DNA of 17,449 nt. Source: Oscillospiraceae bacterium (GTDB taxonomy: Bacteria; Bacillota; Clostridia; Oscillospirales; UBA929). Positions 1 to 8,900 of this stretch are shown piece by piece (the first letter of the stretch is position 1; every line of letters begins with the position of its first letter). The DNA is taken from NCBI GenBank assembly GCA_009784085.1, contig WRCJ01000025.1:1-17449 (forward strand), read 5' to 3'. A program made the translations under genes and the position numbers. The notes below the pieces were generated by a model, which was not told the DNA's origin, made no database searches, and worked only from the letters and a program-made list of their open reading frames with translations.

Positions 1-3000
1 ATCCGCGGACGCAAACCGGCGCGCGCCGGGGTCGTACAGGCGCCACTGTGCGAACCAGGCGCCGAGCACCGCGTCGTAGTCGTGGCCGGTATAGCTGGCC
101 ACGGCGGCGAAGCCGTAGGCGTCGATGCCCTGGCTGGGGTCGAGGCCGCCCCACGGGCCGTAGTCGAAGGCGGCGTGGCCGCCGCCGGCGGCGGTCGTGA
201 GGTAAGCCAGGCTGCCCAGGATGTCGCTGTGGGCGTAGAGGACGGGCTCCACCCCCCCTATGGAGGCGTTGGGGGTCGTGGTGACCCGCGCCGCGGGGCC
301 GCCCGCCCACACGTCCCTCCGCGCCGTGCCGGAGGAGCTGTACACGGCCAGGTCGCGGGGCAGCGCCGAGGCGATGTCCGGGACGTACGCCTTGGTTTCG
401 CTGTGGTTCCCGCCCAGGTGCCCGCCGACGCGGCGCCCAATGGCGTTGTAGGCGTACGTGGTCTCCAGGTTGCGGTACCCGTCCGTGGCGGACACCATCC
501 TGTTCGTCACGTCGTACACATAGGAGGTGTCCCTCGCGTCGCCGTCGACCCACTCGCGGGAGAAGACCAGGTTGCCCCTGCCGTCGTATTCGTAAACGGC
601 ATGGCTTCGGCCATCCGTTTTGCCCAGCAGCTGGTTCGCCTCGTTGTATTCGTAGAGCGTTTCCCCGAACGCGCCGGACTCGTGGGCGAGGTTGCCCAGG
701 GCGTCGTACCCGTATTGCGTCACGCCGAAGTGCGGGTCGTCGGCCTCCACCAGCCTGTTCAGTTCGTCGTACGCATAGGCGAACTCCCCGGCGGCGGGCC
801 GCTTGTCGCTGTCCGGGCGCGCGACCCCCAAATTGACCACCCGGGACTCGCTTACCCGGTTGCCGTTGGGGTCGTAGGCGTAGGCCACCGCGTACCGCTC
901 GGTGAACGCCCCGGGCAGCAGGCCGGCCTGCATGCCCTCGGCCTGCCGCGCGACGCGATCCAGCGCGTCGTACGCGTAGGCGGTCGCCTCCCCGTTCGGC
1001 AGCAGGCGCCCCGTCAGGTTCCCGTTCGGGTCGTAGGACAGCTTGACCAGCCCGGCCGCCGGGTCCGAGGCCGTTGCCACCCGGTTCTCGGCGTCGTACG
1101 TGTACGTGGTGGCCGTGCCGTCCGGGTAGGTCACGCCCACGCGGTTGCCGGCGCCGTCCCAGGCGTAGGACACCGCGTTGCCCCGTGGGTCGGCCACGCC
1201 GGCCACGCGGCCGAGCGGGTCGCGGGAGATGAGGGTGGGCGCCACCGCGCCGAAGGGGCCGCCGGCGCCTGTGGGGTCCTCGAAGGAGACCAGGTTGCCC
1301 GCCGGGTCGTAGCCGTAGCTGTGCGCGACGCTTTTGCCGTTGCCGCTGTACACGGTCTGCGTTGCCCGGCCCATGCTGTCGTAGGCATATGCCGTGGCGA
1401 TGCCGTCCCCGTCCGTCGCGGACGTCAGCCTGCCGGCGATGTCGTACTGGTAGGACTTGGCTGTGCCCAGCGGGCCCAGCTCGCTTGTTAGCAATCCCCT
1501 GCAATCATAAGTATATTCCATTTCGCTCTGTTGCGCAAGCCCCTGGGAAACTTTTATCAGGCGGTCCATGGCGTCGTACGTGAAATGCGACGCATTGCCC
1601 AGCGCGTCGGCCGTTTCGGTGATGTTCCCGTTTGGATCCATCCCGTACGTGGTCGCGTTGCCGTTCTTGTCGGCCTGGGAAACCAGGCGGCCCAGCCAGT
1701 CGTACGCGTAATGGGCGCTGTGGCCCAGCGGGTCCGTCTCCTGCAGGAGGCGACCCGCGGCGTCGTAGGCGTACGCGGTGGTGTTGCCGTTCCTGTCGGT
1801 ATGGGAGGCCACCCGGCCGCATGCGTCATAGGCGTACGCCTCGGGGTGCCCCAGGCCGTCGGTGGCCGTGACGAGGTTGCCGGCCAGGTCGTACGCATAC
1901 GCCCGCGTGACGCCGTTTTCGTCTGTTTCCGAGGCCAGGCGGCCCCGGGCGTCGTAGGCGAAGGACTTGAAGTACCCCAGGGCGTCTGCCTGCTTGACCA
2001 GCTGCCCCGCCGCGTCGTAGCGGGAAACAGCCTGCCCGCCCAGCGCGTCCGTGGCGGTCTCTACCGCGCCGCCGTTTACAAGGTCGTATTCGTATTGCGT
2101 GGAGACATGGGACCCGTCGGGGTACAGGGTGCCCACGACGCGGCCCAGCTTGTCGTAGGCGTAATATGTCGCGTTGCCCAGCGGGTCGATGACCTGGACG
2201 GGCTCGGACAGGGCGTTGTAAAGCGTCCGCGTGACGGCGCCGGCCGGGTCGGCCTTTGCCACGTCGCGGCCCAGCCTGTCGTAATACGTCCACGATTCGC
2301 CGCCGCCCGCCGGGTAGGTGATTTTATCCCGGGAGACGGCCCCCGGGACGCCGCCCACGCCGGAGGTGATGCCGTAGGAATACTGCGTCACGTTCCCGTT
2401 CGGGTCCGTGGAGGAGGCGGCGCGCCCCAGGGCGTCGTAGGCGGTCTGCGTGGTTTGCACGTTGCCCGGGACCAGCGGGTCGGCCACGGCCACGCATACC
2501 GCCTGGCCCAGCGCGTCGTAGGTGTAGCTCGTCACCGTGCCGTCGGGGGCCGTGACGGTCGCCGCCCGGCCGCAGGCGTCGTACGTATAGGAGGTGGCGT
2601 TGCCCAGCGGGTCGGTGGCGGACAGCTCGCGGCCGAGGATGTCGTATTCATAAGCGGTGATGTTGCCCAGCTCGTCTATGCATTGGGCCAGGCGCCCGGC
2701 GGCGTCGTAAACGTTTTCGGTGTAGGAGCCGTCCGGGTATACTACCTTCACCTGCCGCCCCAGCAGGTCGTACCCGTAGGCGGTGCGGCGGCCCAGGGCG
2801 TCAATGGAAGCGGACAGGCGGCCCTCCGCGTCGTACTCGCTGCCGGTCACCGAGCCGTCCGGCGCGGTGACGGCGGCGACGCGGCCGAGGCTGTCGTATG
2901 TATAGGAGGTGGTGTTGCCTTCCGGGTCCGTGGCATGGGCCAGGCGCCCTTTTTCGTCGTAGGCGCACACGGTGGCGCGGTCCTTCGCGCTGTCGCTGGG

Positions 3001-5910
3001 GTCCGGGTGCTCGGTGGCGGTCAGGGTGTTGCCCAGGTAGTCGTACGTATAGGAGGCCGTGGTGTTGCCCAGGGCGTCCTCCACGGACGCCAGCCGCCCG
3101 GCGGCGTCGTAATGGTTCGTGGTGGTGGCCTCCCTGGCCGTGCCGGCGAAGATGGTCGCCGCCGCCTGCCTGCCCATTTCGTCGTAGGTATACTCGGTGC
3201 GGTTCCCCAGGGGGTCGGTCGCCGCGGCCGTCCGCCCGTTCCCGTCGTACTCGTACGTGGTCGCGTTGCCCAGGGCGTCCGTTTCGGAGAGCATCCAGCC
3301 CAGCTCGTTGTATGTGTAGGAGGTTGTGTTGCCCAGCGGGTCGGTGACCGATGCCAGGTGCCCGGTGGCCGGGTCGTACCCGTACGTGGTCGTGTTGCCC
3401 AGGGCGTCCGTCTGGCTGGCCGCCTGGCCCATTTCGCCATAGGCGGTGGAGCTGGCGGCTGGGAGGCCGTCGATGTACTCGGTGACCGCCTCCACGAAGC
3501 CGTTGGGGTCGACGCCGTATTCCACGACGTTGCCCAGCGCGTCTTCCACCGATATGAGCTTGCCGGCGTCCGTGTACGCGTATTGCGTGACCGCGCCGCC
3601 GGGGCTTTCCTCCGAGACCAGCCGGCCTACCGCGTCGTAGGCGCGTGCCGTTTCCAGCGCCCCATGTTCGCCGTCGTAGGTGGTGGACTTGGTCAGCAGG
3701 CCACGGCTGTCGTATTCGTAGTCGGTGACCTCGCCCATGGAGTCCACCTGGGTCAGGTTCATGTCGCCGTCGTAGGCGTACCCGGTGACGAGGGCCTGGC
3801 GCGGGCCGCCCCTTTGCGCGGGCTCCAGCTCGGCGACGGTCTCGCTCGTGACGTAGCCGTATTCGTTGTAGGTATATTCCACCACTTGGTACGGCATGGC
3901 ATGGCGGAGCAGCAGGTGGGTGTCCGGGTCGTACGTGAAGGCCTCCTCCGAGCCGTCCGGGTAGAGGGCGCGGGTCTCCTGCCCCCATGCGTTGCGCTCG
4001 TACAGCGTGGCGTTGCCTTCGCAGTCCGTGTGGGACACCAGGCGCCCGTCCGTATATTCCCTGACCTCGTCGAGGGCGTATTCCCCCGTCAGGGGGTCTT
4101 GGAGGTAGGTCTTGACCATGGTCACGTTGCCGATCCCGTTGTAATAGTACTCGCTCTTGCGGCCGCCGGAGGCCATGAACGTGTTCTTCATGGCCTTTAT
4201 GCCGTAGGCGACGTGGGAGACGTTTTCCCCGCCCTGGGGGTCGCTGCCCATGACCTGCTTCGTGACCTGCCCGTATATGTTGTACTCGTTGCTCAGGTAG
4301 CATGTGCCGGAGAAGTCGTCTATGGACTCCAGGAAGCCATTGCCGCCGTAGTGGTAGGCCAGGTCGTCGCCGTCCGGGTTGGTCGCGCTGCCGAGGCGGC
4401 CGGAGGTGTAGGCGAGCGCGATTTCCCGGCCGGCGCTGTCGCCCACCTTGACGAGCTTGCCGGCGCTGTCATAGGTGAAGCCCAGGCTGCCGGCCATGCC
4501 CGCCACCTGGGAGAGCCTGCCCGCCCCGTCGTAGCCGAGGGCGTAGAGCTGCTTGCCGAAGCGCGAGATCGAGGCGAAGCGCAAGTTGCCGTCGAAGTGG
4601 CGCACGGTCCCGTCCAGGTGCCAGAGGTCGTACCCCCCGGACATGGTTTCGTACAGCCTGTAGTCGCAGCCCTTGGGTTCTTCGTATGTCCCGTCCATGC
4701 GCCGCGCGAACCAGATCTTGTACCCCTGCGGCGTGGTCAGCGCCATGTGGTAATCCAGGGCGCCCAGCCCGTATTCGAAGCCGTGCCGCCAGTCCTCGCC
4801 CATGGACGGGCCGGCGCCGCCCCGGGAGTGGTAGTACCGCGTGAATTCCAGGGGCGCCTGGCCTTCCAGGCGGAGGTCGGTGTATTCCCACAGGAACGCG
4901 CCGCTGACCACGCCCACCGGGTCGAGGTCGGCGTCCTCGAAGGCGCCCTCGGCGACGCTGCCGTGCGTGCCGGGCTCGGCCACGTCCACGCGGATGACGA
5001 TGAAGCTGCAGTATGCGGAGGTCCAGTCCGCGTACTCGGAGTGCGTCCCGTCGCTCCAATAGCCCAGGGGCTCGGCGGCGAGCAGGTAGTGGCGCGGGCC
5101 GGGCGCGGCGTTGGCGAAGGGGTCGTAGGCGGGGCCGCCGGAGTCGGGCCAGACCTTGCCGTCCCACGTGAAGTGGTTGATGTCGAAATCGTCTTCCGTC
5201 TCCGGGGGGGGGTCGGGCGCGCGGGAGCGCCCGCCGTCCAGCGCGAAGGACGGCGGCGTTTTCTGGCCCGGGTACGGGTTCGCCTTGTTCCGCCCGAGGG
5301 CCTCGATGTCCTCCGCCTTGGCGCCGGGCGCCGGCCAGCCCTCCGGGGCCCTGGGCGAGGCTTTCCACTCCTGCTGGGTCACGTGGTGCACGTTGAGGTA
5401 GCCCTTGGGGGTGGCGCCGATCCGCGGGTCGGCGGCGTCCATGGCCGCCTTGGCCACGCCCAGGTCGTGCTGGTACAGCAAATAGGCGTCGTCGAGGCGC
5501 TGCTGGTACTCGTCGTCCCCCTCCCCGGGCAGCCTTTCGGGGCGGTAGCTTTTGTCATACTTGACCCTGATGTATTGCGCCGCCGCCGCGTTGTGGTCGT
5601 TGTACATGTCCGGGTGGATGGCAAAGTTGCTGCCCAGCTCGTACAGGCGGAGGTCGACGAACTGGTGGTTGTCGTAGGAGAACTCAAAGAGCTTCAGCCC
5701 CCCGTAGGGCGACATGGTCTCGACGGCCTCCAGGGGCTTGCCTGCCTCGGCGTAGCCAAAGAGGGATTGTTTGTACAGGTCGGTCAGCCGGGTAAATTTC
5801 CAGCCGGCGATCGCCCTGCCCCCCGCCGCCCGGGCGGCGGGGGCGGGGGCGCATAGCAGCGCCGCCGCGAGGGCGAGGGATATCAGCCGGGTGAGCGTTG
5901 CCTTCTTCAT
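1..5910 (-). CDS. Giant secreted RHS/YD-repeat protein (WapA/RHS-like), C-terminus beyond window
   Basis: The frame stays open from the ATG at 5910 to position 1 (1970 codons) with no stop found; the 3' end lies outside the window. A GAGG ribosome site sits 7 bases before the ATG. The N-terminus (MKKATLTRLISLALAAALLC...) is a Sec signal peptide ending near residue 30. Residues about 31-325 match nothing I recognise. Residues about 328-470 resemble the DUF6531 module that opens many RHS proteins (DPVGVVSGAF, LEFTRYYHSR, GEDWRHGFEY). Some 55-59 YD repeats of about 21 residues follow (for example YEYDGNGRTAAATDPLGN) up to about residue 1930. The last visible residues (SYTGHDYDAVLGAWFAQWRL) are the RHS core motif that normally precedes a variable C-terminal toxin. 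RHS proteins fold into a hollow shell around that tip; toxin function here is inferred. The gene starts 35 bases after the S8-RCC1 gene. Confidence 0.93.
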   Translation of the reverse strand, partial: MKKATLTRLISLALAAALLCAPAPAARAAGGRAIAGWKFTRLTDLYKQSLFGYAEAGKPLEAVETMSPYGGLKLFEFSYDNHQFVDLRLYELGSNFAIHPDMYNDHNAAAAQYIRVKYDKSYRPERLPGEGDDEYQQRLDDAYLLYQHDLGVAKAAMDAADPRIGATPKGYLNVHHVTQQEWKASPRAPEGWPAPGAKAEDIEALGRNKANPYPGQKTPPSFALDGGRSRAPDPPPETEDDFDINHFTWDGKVWPDSGGPAYDPFANAAPGPRHYLLAAEPLGYWSDGTHSEYADWTSAYCSFIVIRVDVAEPGTHGSVAEGAFEDADLDPVGVVSGAFLWEYTDLRLEGQAPLEFTRYYHSRGGAGPSMGEDWRHGFEYGLGALDYHMALTTPQGYKIWFARRMDGTYEEPKGCDYRLYETMSGGYDLWHLDGTVRHFDGNLRFASISRFGKQLYALGYDGAGRLSQVAGMAGSLGFTYDSAGKLVKVGDSAGREIALAYTSGRLGSATNPDGDDLAYHYGGNGFLESIDDFSGTCYLSNEYNIYGQVTKQVMGSDPQGGENVSHVAYGIKAMKNTFMASGGRKSEYYYNGIGNVTMVKTYLQDPLTGEYALDEVREYTDGRLVSHTDCEGNATLYERNAWGQETRALYPDGSEEAFTYDPDTHLLLRHAMPYQVVEYTYNEYGYVTSETVAELEPAQRGGPRQALVTGYAYDGDMNLTQVDSMGEVTDYEYDSRGLLTKSTTYDGEHGALETARAYDAVGRLVSEESPGGAVTQYAYTDAGKLISVEDALGNVVEYGVDPNGFVEAVTEYIDGLPAASSTAYGEMGQAASQTDALGNTTTYGYDPATGHLASVTDPLGNTTSYTYNELGWMLSETDALGNATTYEYDGNGRTAAATDPLGNRTEYTYDEMGRQAAATIFAGTAREATTTNHYDAAGRLASVEDALGNTTASYTYDYLGNTLTATEHPDPSDSAKDRATVCAYDEKGRLAHATDPEGNTTSYTYDSLGRVAAVTAPDGSVTGSEYDAEGRLSASIDALGRRTAYGYDLLGRQVKVVYPDGSYTENVYDAAGRLAQCIDELGNITAYEYDILGRELSATDPLGNATSYTYDACGRAATVTAPDGTVTSYTYDALGQAVCVAVADPLVPGNVQTTQTAYDALGRAASSTDPNGNVTQYSYGITSGVGGVPGAVSRDKITYPAGGGESWTYYDRLGRDVAKADPAGAVTRTLYNALSEPVQVIDPLGNATYYAYDKLGRVVGTLYPDGSHVSTQYEYDLVNGGAVETATDALGGQAVSRYDAAGQLVKQADALGYFKSFAYDARGRLASETDENGVTRAYAYDLAGNLVTATDGLGHPEAYAYDACGRVASHTDRNGNTTAYAYDAAGRLLQETDPLGHSAHYAYDWLGRLVSQADKNGNATTYGMDPNGNITETADALGNASHFTYDAMDRLIKVSQGLAQQSEMEYTYDCRGLLTSELGPLGTAKSYQYDIAGRLTSATDGDGIATAYAYDSMGRATQTVYSGNGKSVAHSYGYDPAGNLVSFEDPTGAGGPFGAVAPTLISRDPLGRVAGVADPRGNAVSYAWDGAGNRVGVTYPDGTATTYTYDAENRVATASDPAAGLVKLSYDPNGNLTGRLLPNGEATAYAYDALDRVARQAEGMQAGLLPGAFTERYAVAYAYDPNGNRVSESRVVNLGVARPDSDKRPAAGEFAYAYDELNRLVEADDPHFGVTQYGYDALGNLAHESGAFGETLYEYNEANQLLGKTDGRSHAVYEYDGRGNLVFSREWVDGDARDTSYVYDVTNRMVSATDGYRNLETTYAYNAIGRRVGGHLGGNHSETKAYVPDIASALPRDLAVYSSSGTARRDVWAGGPAARVTTTPNASIGGVEPVLYAHSDILGSLAYLTTAAGGGHAAFDYGPWGGLDPSQGIDAYGFAAVASYTGHDYDAVLGAWFAQWRLYDPGARRFASAD
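100..4480 (-). repeat. Array of YD repeats, about 63 bp per unit
   Basis: The coding strand repeats a unit of about 63 bases encoding xYxYDxxGRLxxxTDxxGNxT. On the plus strand this appears as recurring gttgcccag-gcgtc and tcgtacg-tagg blocks. Units are diverged but share short identical stretches, offering substrate for in-frame unit gain or loss. About 55-59 units are recognisable, with some degenerate ones at the N-terminal end and irregular spacing in places. Boundaries are approximate. Confidence 0.88.
5204..5212. repeat. G9 homopolymer (C9 on the coding strand) inside the YD-repeat gene
   Basis: Nine consecutive G on the plus strand encode the Asp-Pro-Pro-Pro stretch at about residues 233-236 of the YD protein. 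A one-base slip here would put the rest of the gene out of frame. It lies in a Pro/Asp-rich linker before the DUF6531-like module. Phase variation is only a possibility. Confidence 0.6.
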
Positions 5911-5945
5911 TTCCTTACCTCACATAATATACAGTTGGGTTGCCC

Positions 5946-8900
5946 CTACGGCAGCTCCCGCATGACGCGCATGGGTTTGATGGCGTCGCCCTTTTCGGGG
6001 GACGCGCCCCCTGGCCAGCGCGGGCGCCCTGCCTGGCCGTCGTAGTTGGCGCCCCAGCACCAGACCTTGCCCGTTCCCGTCAGCAGCGCCGTATGGGCGC
6101 CGCCGCCGGCCAGCTGCGCCGCGTCGCGCCGCGCGAAGGCGGGGCGCGCGGGCCACGGGCCGTGCAGCGCGGTGCGGTCGCCCAGCTGGTGGTTCGTGTT
6201 GGCGCCCCAGGCGAGCGGGGTCCCGTCGCTTTTGAGCGCGAGGGAGTGGTAGTCCCCCGCCGCGACCTGCGCGATGCCGGCCAGCGGCTGGCCATTCCCG
6301 GCCAGGACGGTCCGCGGCGTCGTGGCGCCGGCGCCGCCGCCCAGCCCCAGCTGCCCGTATTCGTTGTGGCCCCAAGCGAGCAGGGTCCCGTCGCTTTTGA
6401 GCGCGAGGGAGTGGTACGCGCCCGCCGCGATGCCGGCCACGCCGCCCAGGTTTGCGATCTGGGACGGGCGCAGCCTCTGCATGCGCTCGCCCTGGCCCAG
6501 CTGCCCGAAGGCGCCGGAGCCCCATGCGCTGACCGTGCCGTCGCCCAGGAGCGCCAGGCTGTGCTGCGCCCCGGCCGCGATTTTGACGGCGCCGCTCAGA
6601 TACATGCTGCCAATAAGCTGCGGCGCGCTGCGGTCGGCGGCGTCGCCCTGGCCGAGCTGGCCGTCGTAATTGCGGCCCCAGCTGTAGACCAGGCCCTGAT
6701 CGGTCAGGGCCAATGCGTGGCAGCGGCCGGCGGCGATGTCGGCGACCCCGGCGATGGGCAGCATCGTGGGGGTATGCGCGTCCACTTTTGTCCCTTGGCC
6801 GAGCTGCCCGAAGTTGTTCGCGCCCCAAGTCCAGAGCCTGCCGTTTTCGTCAAGCGCCATGCTGAACCCCTCGCCGGCCGCCGCCTTCACGATGCCGGGG
6901 AGGCCGCCCACGGTGACGGGGTAGGTCGTTTCCCCCATCGCCAGCGGCGGTGTGCCCAATTGCCCATGTTCGTTATGCCCCCACGCGACCAGCCCCCCGT
7001 CCGTTTTGACGGCCAGGGTGTGGTCGGCGCCCGCCGCGACGTGCGCCACGTCGACGAGGAACGCGTCGTCAACTTCCAGGGCGATGAACGGCTCGTTGGC
7101 ATGGGCAAGCATGCCCGGGTCGATGGACAGCTGCCCGTACGTGTTGTCGCCCCACAGCCAAAGCTGCCCGTTGTCGTCCAGGGCGGCCGCGTGGGCGTGG
7201 CCGGCCGCGGCGTGGATGATGTCCTCCAGCCCCAGCTTGCCGGGGGCGGGGCGGTCGGTTTCGTCGCCCAGGCCCAGCTGCCCGCGTTCGTTGTGCCCCC
7301 AGGCCCAGAGCCCGCGGCCGCCGTCTATGGCCAGGCTGAAGCCCGACCCGCCGGCCGCCGCGGCCATCGCTTCGGCGGGCAGGGGGACCTGCTGCGGGGA
7401 GAATGCCGCTTCCCCCGGGGGGACCCCCAGCCCCAGCTGCGGGCCGCCGGCGCCCCATGCCCACGCCTTGCCGTCCGCTGTGACGGCCAGGGAGTGGACG
7501 TTCCCGGCTTGCAGGTTTTTTACGCCCGCCAGGATCTGCGCGCAGGTTTCGTAGTAGCCGCCATGGCCGCTGCCTGGCAGGCCGTTTTCGCCGTACCCCC
7601 AGCCGTAGGCGGTGCCGTCGCCGCCCACGGCCAGGCAGTGCGCGTTGCCGGCCGACACGGCCGCCATGCCCGCGTTCCCGCCCACGGTGGCCTCCCATTC
7701 CGGAGGCGCGGGGCAGGGGCTATGGGCGCGGTTGCCCCAGGCCGCCACCGCGCCGTCTTCGACGGCCATGCTGTTGAACGCGCCGGCGGATATGGCCGTG
7801 GCGCCGGAGACGCCGACCACCTGCACGGGCAACGACCTGTCAGTGTACGTGCCGTCCCCGAGCTCCCCCGCCCGGTTGCCGCCCCATGCCCAGAGCGTGC
7901 CGTCCGACGCGCGCGCCAGGGCGTGCTGGCTGCCCGCTGAGATTTCGACGATGCCCGCGAGGCCGGCCACCTCGCATAGGGCCTGCGCGCCGCCGGCCGC
8001 CCCGTTCCCGATCTCGCCGTGGGCGTTGTCCCCGAACCCCCATACCGAGCCGTCTTCTTTGAGGAGGAGGGTGAAGAAGTCCCCTGTTTCCACTTGGACG
8101 ATGTCCCCGGCCAGGGCGTACCGCTCGTGTACCGTGCCACGGCCCCCGCCGCTTTCGCCGCCCCGGTCGGGCGGCCCCTGCTGCCTGCCCCCGGCGGCGC
8201 CGCTGAGGGCGTTGCCCAGGTTGAGGCGGCGCCCTTCCCCCACCTTGCCCTGCAGGCAGCCCAGCCGGTCGGCGCCGCCCAGCAGCCGGGCCTTCATGCC
8301 CGCGGCGCCCATTTTCGTGCCGCCTTCGAGGGAGGCCGCCGCCGCCGCCGCGCCCGCCGCCTCGGCGGCCGAGACCGACGTGCCGCTCATGGGGCCCTCC
8401 TTGCCCATGGGCAGCGCGGAGGCGACGTTTTTGCCTTTGGCCGCGATATGGGCCAGGGAGGGGCTGTAGTTGGAGAAATACGAGAGGCCGCCGCCTTCGT
8501 CGCAGGAGGCGACGGACAGGATGTTCGGCAGCGGGTAGCACGCGGGGTAGGCCGGCGAGGACCCGAGGTCCGCGTTCCCGTTCCCCGCCGCGCAGACCAC
8601 GAGGGCCTCTGCCCCGGCCAGCGCGTCGAACAGGGCCAGGTTGGCGTCCGGGCCGCCGAAGCTCAGGCATATGACCTCCGCGCCGCATGCCTCCCCATAC
8701 CGCAGCGCCCTGACGATGTCGCTCGTTTTCGCCTCGCCGCGCTCGAACGCCTGCAGGGCCAGCACGCTGGCGTCGGCGCCTGCCCCGGCGGCCGTCCGTA
8801 TGATGTGCCCGGCCACGTGGGTGCCATGGGCCGCGCTTGCCGGGTTGGACTCGTCGAAGACATCGAAGCCGCCCGCGGCGAAATTCCTGTGGCGCCCGTC

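Noticed and set aside
100..4480. CRISPR-like array suggested by regular repeats of about 63 bp
   Set aside because: The repeats are coding, diverged and in frame, and encode the YD motif; there are no identical repeats with unique spacers.
1531..5856. A 1441-codon open frame on the plus strand opposite the YD-repeat gene
   Set aside because: It is the antisense of a GC-rich, repetitive gene: the repeated codons give no stops in this frame. Its translation is Val/Gly/Arg-rich low-complexity repetition with no family match, and the minus-strand frame shows signal peptide, YD repeats and RHS core.
5940..7940. Plus-strand open frames of 666 codons here and 523 codons at 8019-9590, opposite the S8-RCC1 gene
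   Set aside because: Shadow translations of RCC1 and subtilisin coding sequence; no ribosome site, no motif, and the opposite strand has intact catalytic motifs.
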